A stretch of 64,000 nucleotides of DNA, taken from positions 434,001 to 498,000 of the forward strand of contig NZ_JAAVKI010000004.1 of assembly GCF_011806525.1 (NCBI RefSeq), read 5' to 3'. Shown here piece after piece: positions 18,070 to 26,621 of the stretch. Positions within the stretch are counted from its first letter, which is position 1; each line of letters begins with the position of its first letter. Origin of the DNA: Thalassospira sp. HF15. GTDB lineage: Bacteria > Pseudomonadota > Alphaproteobacteria > Rhodospirillales > Thalassospiraceae. The translations under genes and the position numbers were made by a program. Below the pieces are notes generated by a model that did no database searches, was not told the origin of the DNA, and was given only the letters and a program-made list of their open reading frames with translations.

Positions 18070-18768
18070 ATGATTGATCTTTATTACTGGCCGACACCCA
18101 ACGGCCACAAAATCACGCTCTTCCTTGAAGAAGCCGGGCTGGAATACAAGATCGTGCCGGTCAATATCGGCGCGGGTGATCAGTTCAAACCGGAATTTCT
18201 CGCCTTCTCGCCCAACAACCGCATGCCCGCCATCATTGATCATGATCCGGCAGATGGCGGCGAGGCGATCACGGTGTTTGAGTCCGGTGCTATCTTGCAA
18301 TATCTCGCTGAGAAAACCGGAAAGTTCCTGCCAACCGGTGTGCGCGAACGCAAGACAGTGATGGAATGGCTGTTCTGGCAGATGGGCGGACTTGGCCCGA
18401 TGGCAGGTCAGAACCATCATTTCAGTGCCTATGCGCCGGAAAAGATACCGTATGCCATCACCCGTTATGTTAACGAGACCAACCGCCTTTATGGTGTTTT
18501 GAACAAGCGCCTTGAAGGCCGCAAATTCATTGCCGGTGATGACTACACCATTGCCGATATGGCGTGCTATCCATGGATTGTCAGCCATGAAAAACAACAG
18601 CAGGACCTTAATGATTTCCCGAACCTCAAACGCTGGTTTGAAACCATCAAGGCCCGCCCGGCGACGGTTGCGGCCTACAAGGCCGGCGAAGAGCTCAGCA
18701 AATGGCAAATGAGTGAAGAGGACAAGAAAGTCCTGTTTGGCCAGACGGCCAAAACCACCAAGGCCTGA
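18070..18768 (+). CDS. Glutathione S-transferase family protein (YfcG-like), paralogue
   Basis: The protein has 232 residues. DLYYWPTPNGHKITLFLEEAGLEYKIVPVNIGAGDQFKPEFL is the YfcG-type N-terminal domain with the TPNGHK active-site segment. SPNNRMPAIIDHD and VFESGAILQYLAEKTGKFLP follow. The helical domain includes FWQMGGLGPMAGQNHHF and FIAGDDYTIADMACYPW, typical of disulfide-bond oxidoreductase YfcG. It is clearly homologous to the divergent gene at 17224-17916. A likely role is glutathione-dependent thiol-disulfide or peroxide chemistry. A terminator follows directly. Confidence 0.92.
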   Translation: MIDLYYWPTPNGHKITLFLEEAGLEYKIVPVNIGAGDQFKPEFLAFSPNNRMPAIIDHDPADGGEAITVFESGAILQYLAEKTGKFLPTGVRERKTVMEWLFWQMGGLGPMAGQNHHFSAYAPEKIPYAITRYVNETNRLYGVLNKRLEGRKFIAGDDYTIADMACYPWIVSHEKQQQDLNDFPNLKRWFETIKARPATVAAYKAGEELSKWQMSEEDKKVLFGQTAKTTKA

Positions 18769-18779
18769 AACAAACCACA

Positions 18780-18815
18780 CCGCCCTGCGTTGATATGATG
18801 CAGGGCGGCTTTTGT
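18780..18815 (+). terminator. Intrinsic terminator after GST gene
   Basis: CCGCCCTGC and GCAGGGCGG pair around an 11-base loop, followed by CTTTTGTTTG on the plus strand. Confidence 0.85.
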
Positions 18816-18934
18816 TTGCAGATCCTGAAACAGGCAACAGTGATCTGTCGGGATGAAGTTCGACGTATATTTTCAAACAGTTGCGCGAAATGCTGTCGCC
18901 ACTGCCTGACGACCAACCACGCAACGGGGATCAG

Positions 18935-20155
18935 ATGCGTCGATTTATGAGCCCATCGAACATTGTAAGAGATTGCCTGACCAGCATGGCCTGCACTGCC
19001 CGAAATATCCTTGTTGTTCTGATCCCGTCCATCGCCATCGCATCCTGCGCCTTCCCGCCAGAAAGCGAACTTTATCAGCAGTCGCCTGATATCCCGCCCT
19101 ACAAACAGGACAGTTTTGACGAATATGTTGCGCAAACCCGTGACTGGGTTGCCAAACATCGCGTCTTTATCACCGATGACCGCGAAACCGAACTGGCGCG
19201 CAATATTCCGTTTGAACTGGGCCGAACAACACCGGACGGCAAAGCCCCGACACGCGGCGTCCTGTTTGTCCATGGTCTGGGCGCAAGCCCGTGGTATTTT
19301 CATGATATCGCCAACGAAATGGCACAGAACGGCTGGTTGGCCCGTTCGATGCTGCTGCCCGGTCACGGCACCCGCCCGGCCGATCTGAGCATCCCGAGTT
19401 ATACCGACTGGACTGCGGCGGTTGCCCATCAGGTTGCCCTTTTGGAGCGCGAAGTTGATGAAGTCTGGCTTGGCGGTTTTTCGACCGGTGGCAACCTTGT
19501 CACCAGCTATGCTGCAGAACATTCGGAAATCTCCGGGTTACTGCTGTTTTCGCCTGGCATCTACCCCGATAACGGCCTGCTGTTCCTGACCCCGGTGATC
19601 AAGTATCTCTGGGACTGGATTGATGTTGATCCCGAAGACAATGCCATCAACTACCAGTCGCTTTCATCCAAGGCGTCCGAGCTTTATTACCGGACCGTCA
19701 AGGATGTTCAGGATCACCTCGATGCAAAACCGTTTGATAGACCGGTGGTCCTGACCATGAGCGCCGATGACAGTGTACTGGCCCCGGTTGAGACGCTGCG
19801 CGCCTTTGAGGACCGCTTTACCAACCCCAAATCGCGCTTTGTCTGGTATGATGACGCCAAGGCGCCAAGCAATGATGACCGGGTGGCAACGCTCAACAGC
19901 AACCTGCCCGAACAACAGATCAGTACCTTTTCACATCTGAGCGTGCTGTTTTCGCCCGACAACCCGTATTATGGCGTGAAAGGCAGCTTTGTTTTTGTTG
20001 AAAACGGTCAGGAAGACATCGCACTGCCCGATGATCTATCGACCATCTGGCGCAGCAGTTGGGGGTATACCGAGCCGGGCAAATATCATGGCCGCCTGAC
20101 CTGGAACCCTTATTTCGACACGTTGATCGACACCATAGGCGAAGTCACCAACTGA
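18935..20155 (+). CDS. Predicted lipoprotein alpha/beta hydrolase
   Basis: The protein has 406 residues from the ATG at 18935, which has a GGGGA upstream. An in-frame ATG at 18881 is possible. The N-terminus has a hydrophobic stretch ending in a lipobox-like IASC (NILVVLIPSIAIASC), so it is probably a lipoprotein. The hydrolase core has GVLFVHGLGASPWYF (oxyanion strand), LLPGHGTRP and the nucleophile elbow WLGGFSTGGNLV (G-F-S-T-G). An aspartate in MSADDSVLAP and a histidine in TFSHLSVLF could complete the triad. Carboxylesterase or monoacylglycerol-lipase-like chemistry is likely, with unknown substrate. TspO follows 18 bp later. Confidence 0.83.
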   Translation: MRRFMSPSNIVRDCLTSMACTARNILVVLIPSIAIASCAFPPESELYQQSPDIPPYKQDSFDEYVAQTRDWVAKHRVFITDDRETELARNIPFELGRTTPDGKAPTRGVLFVHGLGASPWYFHDIANEMAQNGWLARSMLLPGHGTRPADLSIPSYTDWTAAVAHQVALLEREVDEVWLGGFSTGGNLVTSYAAEHSEISGLLLFSPGIYPDNGLLFLTPVIKYLWDWIDVDPEDNAINYQSLSSKASELYYRTVKDVQDHLDAKPFDRPVVLTMSADDSVLAPVETLRAFEDRFTNPKSRFVWYDDAKAPSNDDRVATLNSNLPEQQISTFSHLSVLFSPDNPYYGVKGSFVFVENGQEDIALPDDLSTIWRSSWGYTEPGKYHGRLTWNPYFDTLIDTIGEVTN

Positions 20156-20173
20156 CGAGGATCGGGTACCATC

Positions 20174-20689
20174 ATGACCAACAGCACGCAGGAAACCCTG
20201 AACCCGCGCCCCAATCATCGCACGCGGGTATTTGCCCTGATTGCATTCATGGTGCTGTGCCTGATCATTTCCGCTTCCGGCGGGGCGGTGACCGCAACCA
20301 GCGTCAATGACTGGTACGCAAACCTGCAAAAGCCGTTCTTTAACCCGCCCGACTGGCTGTTCGCCCCGGTTTGGACGGCGATCTATTTCATGATTGCCTT
20401 CAGTGGCTGGCGGGTTTGGCTAACCAACGGGTTTGCACGGACCAAGATGGCCTTTGGCATTTATGGCGCGCAATTGCTGCTTAATCTTACGTGGTCATTC
20501 CTGTTCTTTGGCGCACAGTCGCCGTTGCTGGGTCTTATTGACATCATCCCCCTATTTGTCCTGATCGTGATCAACACGATTGTTTTCTTCCGGCTGGATC
20601 GCCTTGCCGGATTGCTGTTGCTGCCATATGTGGCTTGGGTCGGCTTTGCTACCCTTCTGAATGCGGCCATCTGGCATCTGAACGGCTAA
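20174..20689 (+). CDS. TspO/MBR family membrane protein
   Basis: The protein has 171 residues and five membrane helices. The signature DWYANLQKPFFNPPDWLFAPVWTAIYFMIAFSGWRVW matches the TspO loop 1 to helix 2 region (W-Y-x-x-L-x-K-P, then P-x-W-x-F-x-P-V-W-T). It continues with LLLNLTWSFLFFGAQSPLLGLIDI and LLPYVAWVGFATLLNAAIW. TspO proteins bind tetrapyrroles and act in oxidative stress and porphyrin handling. In Rhodobacter the protein represses photosynthesis genes. It is probably cotranscribed with the upstream hydrolase. Confidence 0.93.
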   Translation: MTNSTQETLNPRPNHRTRVFALIAFMVLCLIISASGGAVTATSVNDWYANLQKPFFNPPDWLFAPVWTAIYFMIAFSGWRVWLTNGFARTKMAFGIYGAQLLLNLTWSFLFFGAQSPLLGLIDIIPLFVLIVINTIVFFRLDRLAGLLLLPYVAWVGFATLLNAAIWHLNG

Positions 20690-20750
20690 GATCATCCCCA
20701 CACCTTTTACCGGACAGACGAAATTTTGTTTGCGTTCCTCGTGCCTCATC

Positions 20751-20782
20751 GATAAATGTTACGTTATAACATAACATTTATC
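20751..20782. promoter_or_regulatory. Candidate Zur box
   Basis: A 32-bp near-perfect palindrome (30 of 32 positions) reads GATAAATGTTA, C, GTTATAAC, A, TAACATTTATC. It is 24 bp upstream of the COG0523 GTPase start. The GTTATAAC core with TGTTA/TAACA arms matches the style of proteobacterial Zur sites. Confidence 0.75.
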
Positions 20783-20806
20783 ACAGCATCCAACCGAGGA
20801 CGATTG

Positions 20807-22021
20807 ATGAAACGCCTTCCCGTTACTGTCCTGTCCGGCTTTCTCGGCGCGGGCAAGACCACCCTTCTGAACCATGTCCTGAACAACCGCCGTGGATTGC
20901 GGGTCGCCGTGATCGTCAATGACATGAGCGAGGTCAATATCGACGCCGACCTTGTCCGCAATGGTGGATCGGAGCTTTCGCAAACCGACGAAAAACTGGT
21001 CGAAATGACCAATGGCTGCATCTGCTGCACGCTGCGCGATGACCTTCTGGCCGAGGTTCGCCGTCTGGCCGAGCAAGGCCGTTTTGATTACCTGCTTATT
21101 GAATCGACTGGCATCTCCGAGCCGCTACCCGTTGCGGCCACCTTTGATTTTCGCGATGAAAACGGTCAGTCACTGGGTGATATTGCCAAGCTCGACACCA
21201 TGGTCACCGTGGTCGATGCCGCGCGGATGATTGCCGATTACAGTTCCACCGACATGCTGACAGACCGGGGCGAAAGCCTGGGTGACGAGGACAATCGCAG
21301 CATTGTTGATTTGCTGGTCGATCAGATCGAATTTGCCGACGTCATTGTGATGAACAAGCTTGATCTGATTTCCGATGACGAACGCAAAACCGTCCTTGCG
21401 ATTATCAAGGCGCTTAATACCGATGCAGAGGTCATTGAAACCAGCAACAGCGTTGTCGTGCCCGAAAAGATCCTGAACACCGGTCGTTTCGATTTTGATC
21501 GCGCGCAAAACCATCCCCTATGGGCCAAGGAACTTTACGGTTTTGCCGATCATGTGCCAGAGACCGAGGAATATGGCATCAAGAGCTTTACGTTCCGAAC
21601 GTCCTTGCCTTTCCACCCCGAACGCTTTCACGCCTTCATCAACAGTGAATGGCCGGGTGTCCTGCGGGCAAAGGGCCATTTCTGGCTGGCCAACCGCCCC
21701 AACTGGGTCGGTGAAATCAGTCAGGCCGGTGCGGCGGTCAAGACCGAAGCCCTTGGTACGTGGTGGTGTGCAGTCCCGCGCGAACAATGGCCAGACAATC
21801 CGGCATGGCGCGATATGGTCTTGTCGAAATGGGACCCGGTCTTTGCCGACCGGCGACAGGAAATCGTCTTTATCGGTCAGGACATCGACGAGGCCGCCCT
21901 GCGCGCACGGCTTTCAGCATGTCTGATTGATGAAGACGATGACACCCTTGCAGTACGTTTTGATCCATCACGTTACGCAAACTTACCAGACCCGTTCCCA
22001 CGCTGGGGCCGGGCTGCCTGA
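20807..22021 (+). CDS. COG0523 (CobW/ZNG-type) GTP-binding metallochaperone
   Basis: The protein has 404 residues. The G1 loop is GFLGAGKT (11-18). The family CxCC metal motif is [12 protein letters not shown] (Cys71, Cys73, Cys74). ESTGISEP and NKLD (G4) follow, and the CobW C-terminal domain runs from about residue 260, with [15 protein letters not shown]0523 proteins hand metal, often zinc, to client enzymes during starvation. The palindrome directly upstream looks like a Zur box, so this is more likely a zinc chaperone of the YeiR/ZigA/YciC kind than the cobalamin CobW. The start at 20807 is chosen because an upstream in-frame ATG lies inside the palindrome. Confidence 0.9.
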   Translation: MKRLPVTVLSGFLGAGKTTLLNHVLNNRRGLRVAVIVNDMSEVNIDADLVRNGGSELSQTDEKLVEMTNGCICCTLRDDLLAEVRRLAEQGRFDYLLIESTGISEPLPVAATFDFRDENGQSLGDIAKLDTMVTVVDAARMIADYSSTDMLTDRGESLGDEDNRSIVDLLVDQIEFADVIVMNKLDLISDDERKTVLAIIKALNTDAEVIETSNSVVVPEKILNTGRFDFDRAQNHPLWAKELYGFADHVPETEEYGIKSFTFRTSLPFHPERFHAFINSEWPGVLRAKGHFWLANRPNWVGEISQAGAAVKTEALGTWWCAVPREQWPDNPAWRDMVLSKWDPVFADRRQEIVFIGQDIDEAALRARLSACLIDEDDDTLAVRFDPSRYANLPDPFPRWGRAA

Positions 22022-22040
22022 ACCGGCATGGCACACAAAC

Positions 22041-22075
22041 AAAAACGCCACCTTTCAGGGTGGCGTTTTCTTCTT
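22041..22075 (+). terminator. Intrinsic terminator after the COG0523 gene
   Basis: AACGCCACC and GGTGGCGTT form the stem, with TTTTCTTCTTTT after it on the plus strand. An A-run on the other side makes it usable by the convergent gene. Confidence 0.85.
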
Positions 22076-22108
22076 TTAGGCGCTGGATAGTATCTGCGTG
22101 CAAGCTTG

Positions 22109-22960
22109 TTAGCTGCTGGGCTCAAGGCCGGCTTCTGCACTTTCAGCTTGGGCCGCCTTATCGGTTGCGACCTCTTCGGCCGTCACCTGTTCAACGCTAT
22201 CCATACCCAACCGGCCAATAGATGGCAGACGCAAAGCCGGACGGTTAAAATCAATCCCGAAATTCAGCCCCAGCAGGTTAAGCTCAATCCCCTCTTCCAG
22301 ACCAAGCGACATGCCAAGAACACCGAGCAAGTTGGCTTGCACGCCCTGCCCGCTGGATGAAAGTCCGACCGGATTAGTGATCGGACGATAATCCTTGCCA
22401 ATCGCATTGGCCGGCATATCAAGGTTCAGTCCCGGCACTTCACGGCCGATATGGGCGATAAAGGTATTGCTGTTCGGCCCCGGGTAGCTGCGATATTCGC
22501 GCGGGAACGGATAGGATTTAATCGCGGCTTCGATCTGGGGGATCAGCTTTTCAGCCGCTTCCCCGCGATGATCGGCCATGAGTTTCGGTTCCGATCCATA
22601 CCAAAGACCATCCGGGATCGCATAGTTCTGGCGCACCACATTGCCACTGCCCCAGCCAACCACGTCATAGCGGGTATAGCGGGTTTCGCCAGCGCGCTTG
22701 TAAATGATCCACGGATGCACTGCGAAATAGCTGCGCCAGCCAAACGTATCAGCCGCCATCACCATGACAATCGCCTGGTCGCGGTTGGCTTCTGCATCCG
22801 GTGCGACACCCGATGAATGGCGCGGCGCATTGCGCCACGTATAGCGTTCCTTGGCTTTTTCACCGGGCGGATCTTCTGCCAGGCTGATGCCAAATGGCAG
22901 GACAAGGACGGCCAACAGGCCAAGTATAAAGGTTTTGCCTTTGGGCACGGCTTGATCCAA
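22109..22960 (-). CDS. DUF3750-domain protein, exported or membrane-anchored
   Basis: The protein has 283 residues. A hydrophobic N-terminal segment (FILGLLAVLVLPFGISLAEDPP) suggests a signal peptide. The core contains AIVMVMAADTFGWRSYFAVHPWIIYKR, YTRYDVVGWGSG and FPREYRSYPGPNSNTFIAHIGREVPGL. YPGPNSNTF is the most characteristic motif of DUF3750, a family without known function. The presence of invariant His, Cys-free strands and an Asn/Thr-rich motif does not identify an activity. The last 30 residues are acidic and low in complexity. It is monocistronic. I cannot assign a role. Confidence 0.75.
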   Translation of the reverse strand: MDQAVPKGKTFILGLLAVLVLPFGISLAEDPPGEKAKERYTWRNAPRHSSGVAPDAEANRDQAIVMVMAADTFGWRSYFAVHPWIIYKRAGETRYTRYDVVGWGSGNVVRQNYAIPDGLWYGSEPKLMADHRGEAAEKLIPQIEAAIKSYPFPREYRSYPGPNSNTFIAHIGREVPGLNLDMPANAIGKDYRPITNPVGLSSSGQGVQANLLGVLGMSLGLEEGIELNLLGLNFGIDFNRPALRLPSIGRLGMDSVEQVTAEEVATDKAAQAESAEAGLEPSS

Positions 22961-23042
22961 TCACGTTCTGCATTGCAGTATTGGTACGCTTAAAGCAAAG
23001 AAGTAGGATCAAAAAAAGGCAATGCAATCTTCTATCTTCACG

Positions 23043-23091
23043 GGAAGATGACGAAACCCGACCTATAGCAACCAGGTGCATGTCATCTTCC
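23043..23091. repeat. Inverted repeat between the AraC and DUF3750 genes
   Basis: GGAAGATGAC (23043-23052) and GTCATCTTCC (23082-23091) form a perfect 10-bp dyad with a 29-base loop just past the AraC stop. There is no T-run, so a terminator or operator role is open. Confidence 0.5.
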
Positions 23092-23106
23092 AGCGCCAGT
23101 TAGCGT

Positions 23107-24081
23107 CTAAGGCCAGGCCGCAAAGGTATCGTCACGCACCCGCTCGAGCGCACGTCGCATTCGGCGATAGGCACCCGGCGCCTCACCCATATAGCGTTTG
23201 AAAAAACGACTGAAATAGGCCGGGTCGCGAAAACCAAGACCATAAGCGATCTGGGCCACATCCAGCGGTGATTGTTCAAGCCGCATGCAGGCCTCGCGAA
23301 GGACACGTTCATGGATAATCGTCAAAGGTGGCTTTCCTGTCGCGCGTAACACTGCCGACCCCAATCGGCGTTCACTGATTCCAAGCGACGCGGCATAATC
23401 CGCAACATTCCAGTGTTCACGGAAATGAAGTTCAAGAACCTGCAAGAACCGCTGAAATGTGATCGAGCCCGGACCATGCTTGGTGCGCTGGGTCATGACA
23501 CCATCGGCAAGACGCAGCACCATGGTCAGAATGATCTGAAGATGCGCGCCAACCACAAGGCTTGCGCCAAGCGCATTTTGCATCAGCTCAGCCCGGATTG
23601 CCTCAAAGCTTTGCTCTAGCAATAAGAGATTTCCGCTACCTTGTTGTGGGGTCACGTTATGAACGGTGTCTGCGACAAAGCGCAGAGGAACGCCATTACG
23701 GGCGGCACCACTTGCAACACCACTGCCGTCACCACAGTGGCGCGCAACCAGATCCTCGGCCACAGATAACAAATACCCATCACTGCCCGGACTGACGCTG
23801 AAACGCTGTGTTTCGCCAAGCGGCAACCAGACAAGTGCCGGTGCCTTGCAAGTGATCGTACCACGCTTGAGCCCGACCTCGGCCTGACCACTTTGCAACA
23901 GCACGGCATAACATCGATCACGGCGCCCGGGATCGTTCATTACCCATGCTTGCTCCGACAAGGGATGATCGAACCGATCCATCACTGCCTGCGCTGTCAC
24001 GGGAATAAGATCCGCGATCGGACTGTCGGCATCTTTGACCGGACCTGAGGATGGAAACGGGTGGCGCGGTCGATCAATCAT
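23107..24081 (-). CDS. AraC-family transcriptional regulator
   Basis: The protein has 324 residues. The N-terminal domain resembles the AraC-binding-like (PF14525) sensor seen in FeaR/NphR-type regulators of aromatic catabolism. The C-terminal pair of helix-turn-helix motifs covers about residues 205-310 (EHWNVADYAASLGISERRLGSAVLRATGKPPLTIIHERVLREACMRLE, then VAQIAYGLGFRDPAYFSRFFKRYMGEAPGAYRR). It is divergent from the aldehyde dehydrogenase at 24474, so it probably activates that gene in response to an aromatic or amine-derived substrate. The inducer is unknown. Confidence 0.92.
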   Translation of the reverse strand: MIDRPRHPFPSSGPVKDADSPIADLIPVTAQAVMDRFDHPLSEQAWVMNDPGRRDRCYAVLLQSGQAEVGLKRGTITCKAPALVWLPLGETQRFSVSPGSDGYLLSVAEDLVARHCGDGSGVASGAARNGVPLRFVADTVHNVTPQQGSGNLLLLEQSFEAIRAELMQNALGASLVVGAHLQIILTMVLRLADGVMTQRTKHGPGSITFQRFLQVLELHFREHWNVADYAASLGISERRLGSAVLRATGKPPLTIIHERVLREACMRLEQSPLDVAQIAYGLGFRDPAYFSRFFKRYMGEAPGAYRRMRRALERVRDDTFAAWP

Positions 24082-24473
24082 GCCTTTTTGTCACCCATCT
24101 ATTCCGAAATAGTTATAGGTATAAATGTACAATTTTTCGTCTTAAAATGTCAATTTGGACGTCTTTACATTGGAACCTTTCCATTGCCTACTGGAAAAAG
24201 GTCAAAGAAACCGTCGAAAACGAAAAAAATACAACGAATTCAAACCTGTTATTTTGGAAAACCAAAGAAACAGGAGGGAGGATAACCACCAAGTTTACTT
24301 CGCGATGCGACGTTTCTTGGAAAACACACGACTGCATCCTCCCGAAAATATGCAAACCGGGCTCCGGTCCGGATAATCAACCTGCTGGCTGACGCGGATG
24401 TTTGCCCTTCTGATCGCAACTTCATCCTGACTTGTCACAGCACAGCAGATAATGAAAGTTCAGGAGAAACGTC
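24082..24473. other. Divergent promoter region of AraC regulator and aldehyde dehydrogenase
   Basis: These 392 bp are clearly richer in A and T than the flanking genes, mainly at 24100-24300. No conserved reading frame is convincing. It must hold both promoters and AraC sites. I could not pick out a trustworthy direct repeat by eye. Confidence 0.4.
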
Positions 24474-25931
24474 ATGAACCAGGCCCAGCTTTTGATCAAT
24501 AACAAGGACGTGGGTGCGTCAAACAACCGCACCTTTGAACGCAAAAACCCGGTCACCGGCGAAGTCGCGACTGTGGCGGCCGCGGCCAATGCCGCAGATG
24601 CCTGCAAGGCAGCCGATGCCGCAGCCGCAGCCTTCCCGGAATGGTCGAAAATGGGTCCGGGCGCACGCCGCAAGATCCTGCTTAAGGCAGCTGACATCAT
24701 GGAAGCCAAGGGCGATCAGTTCGGTCAGCTGGTTCTTGACGAAACCGGAAGCACACGCATGTGGGGTGGCTTCAATGCCCATCTTGCCGCCAACATGCTG
24801 CGTGAAGCCGGTGGTATGACCACGCAAATTCAAGGCGATGTCATCCCGTCCGACACCCCGGGCCTGATGGCCATGGGCATTCGCCAGCCGGTTGGCGTTG
24901 TTCTGGGCATTGCGCCGTGGAACGCGCCGGTGATCCTTGGCACGCGTGCCATTGCCATGCCGCTGGCATGTGGCAATACCGTGATCCTCAAGGCGTCCGA
25001 GCTTTGCCCGGCCCTGCATCGCCTGATCGGCGATTGCCTGGTTGAGGCTGGCGCGCCAGAAGGTGTCGTTAACGTGGTCACCAATGCCCCGGAAGATGCC
25101 CCCGAAATCGTTGAAGCCCTGATTGCCCACCCGGCCGTGCGTCGCATCAACTTTACCGGCTCGACCCGTGTTGGGCGCATCATCGCCAAACTGGGTGCCG
25201 AGCACCTGAAACCGGTTCTGCTTGAACTGGGCGGCAAGGCACCGTTCCTGGTGCTTGATGACGCCGACCTTGACGAAGCGGTCAATGGTGCAGCCTTTGG
25301 CGCCTACATGAACCAGGGCCAGATTTGCATGTCGACCGAACGTCTGATCGTTGACAATGCCGTTGCCGATGACTTCGTTGCCAAATTGGCCGCCAAGGCC
25401 AAGACACTGACCGCAGGCGATCCGGCCAAGGCTGAAAACATCCTTGGCGGTGTTGTCAGTGTTGAGGCGGTCAATCGCATCGAAGAACTGGTTGAAGATG
25501 CCGTTTCCAAGGGTGCAAAGCTGGTTGCCGGTTCGGGCAAGGCCAAGGACGGCGTTCTGATGGATGCCACCTTGCTTGATCATGTGACCCCGGCGATGAA
25601 AATCTATTCCGAGGAAAGCTTTGGCCCGATTTGCGTTGTCATCCGTGCTGGCGATGAAGACGAAGCCGTTCGCATCGCCAATGACAGCGAATATGGTCTG
25701 TCCTCGGCGGTCTTCTCAAGCAACATTCCCCGTGCGATGGAAGTTGCCAAACGCATTGAAAGCGGCATTTGCCACATCAACAGCCCGACCGTACAGGACG
25801 AAGCCCAGATGCCGTTTGGTGGCGTGAAAGCATCCGGCTATGGCCGTTTCGGTTCACAGGCATCGATTGATGAATTCACCGAAATGCGCTGGATCACGAT
25901 CCAGAGCGGCAAACGTCACTATCCGTTCTAA
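24474..25931 (+). CDS. NAD(P)-dependent aldehyde dehydrogenase, vanillin/salicylaldehyde type
   Basis: The protein has 485 residues. The oxyanion Asn150 is in APWNAPV, the general base Glu251 in LELGGKAP and the nucleophile Cys285 in NQGQICMSTER. The coenzyme-binding stretch FTGSTRVGR is also present. NQGQICMST and PFGGVKASGYGRFGS favour the salicylaldehyde/vanillin dehydrogenase branch over betaine-aldehyde dehydrogenases. The likely reaction is oxidation of an aromatic aldehyde to the acid. No ring-cleavage genes lie nearby. The divergent AraC-type regulator is the probable activator. An unusually good terminator follows. Confidence 0.92.
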   Translation: MNQAQLLINNKDVGASNNRTFERKNPVTGEVATVAAAANAADACKAADAAAAAFPEWSKMGPGARRKILLKAADIMEAKGDQFGQLVLDETGSTRMWGGFNAHLAANMLREAGGMTTQIQGDVIPSDTPGLMAMGIRQPVGVVLGIAPWNAPVILGTRAIAMPLACGNTVILKASELCPALHRLIGDCLVEAGAPEGVVNVVTNAPEDAPEIVEALIAHPAVRRINFTGSTRVGRIIAKLGAEHLKPVLLELGGKAPFLVLDDADLDEAVNGAAFGAYMNQGQICMSTERLIVDNAVADDFVAKLAAKAKTLTAGDPAKAENILGGVVSVEAVNRIEELVEDAVSKGAKLVAGSGKAKDGVLMDATLLDHVTPAMKIYSEESFGPICVVIRAGDEDEAVRIANDSEYGLSSAVFSSNIPRAMEVAKRIESGICHINSPTVQDEAQMPFGGVKASGYGRFGSQASIDEFTEMRWITIQSGKRHYPF

Positions 25932-26054
25932 GCCGCAAAAGACGATTGGCACGCGCGGAACATCCGCCGGGCCTTTCCGTTATCACAACAGCATACGCAG
26001 GGGGGAAGCCTGATTTGTGAGACCTGTTTCCTCATCAAATCAGGACCTGTGTGC

Positions 26055-26092
26055 GGGCCGTCAGATTTTTCATCTGGCGGCCCGTGTTTTTT
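26055..26092 (+). terminator. Intrinsic terminator after aldehyde dehydrogenase
   Basis: GGGCCGTCAGAT and ATCTGGCGGCCC pair with one mismatch around a TTTTC loop. GTGTTTTTT follows. Confidence 0.9.
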
Positions 26093-26106
26093 CGGGGATG
26101 GTTTGA

Positions 26107-26580
26107 TCAACCGCGCAAAACGGCCTGCACCAAAACTTCCAACGCACTTGAAAACTTCGACCGGTCTTTCTGGGTAAAGGCGGCATTGCGCCCCTGTTCG
26201 CCGGTGACTTCGCGCATATGGGCCGCGATCTCGCGCCCGGCCAGCGCATTGCCAATATTGGCCTCTGTAAACTCCTGACCGTTGGCTTTCAGGACCCGTG
26301 CACCAATTTCAATCCCGCGCGATGCCAGTGGAATATCATTGGTAATGATCACATCACGGGCACGCGCATTCTCGGCAATCCAGTCATCGGCCGCGTCTGG
26401 TTCCGGCGGAACAATCACGATGCTGATCAACGGATTACGTGACGGGCGAATGCCACCGTTTGACACCATGATCATCTCGATCCGGTGACGTTCAGCCACA
26501 CGTTCGCACTCTGCCTTTACCGGGCAGGCATCGGCGTCGACCAGCAAACGCGGTCTGGTATTTTCAGTCTTTTCGTTCAT
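26107..26580 (-). CDS. YaiI/YqxD family protein (DUF188)
   Basis: The protein has 157 residues. LLVDADACPVK near the N-terminus, the central ENARARDVIITNDIPLASRGIE and the late RGIEIGARVLKANGQEFTEANIG are the conserved blocks of the UPF0178 (YaiI/YqxD) family. The acidic residues DADACP and TNDIPLA lie where PIN-like nucleases place metal ligands, so a nuclease-like activity is conceivable but unproven. It is probably a single-gene unit convergent with the aldehyde dehydrogenase. Confidence 0.92.
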   Translation of the reverse strand: MNEKTENTRPRLLVDADACPVKAECERVAERHRIEMIMVSNGGIRPSRNPLISIVIVPPEPDAADDWIAENARARDVIITNDIPLASRGIEIGARVLKANGQEFTEANIGNALAGREIAAHMREVTGEQGRNAAFTQKDRSKFSSALEVLVQAVLRG

Positions 26581-26621
26581 GCCGCGATAATCGTCGGGAA
26601 GCGATCAAAGTCAAGAGATCA

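Noticed and set aside
24051-24392. 113-codon frame in the AraC/aldehyde dehydrogenase spacer
   Set aside because: AT-rich DNA, Lys/Thr-rich translation with no domain, and overlap with the promoter region.
24519-25583. 354-codon minus-strand frame opposite the aldehyde dehydrogenase
   Set aside because: It is antisense to a complete enzyme with catalytic motifs, with no domain of its own.
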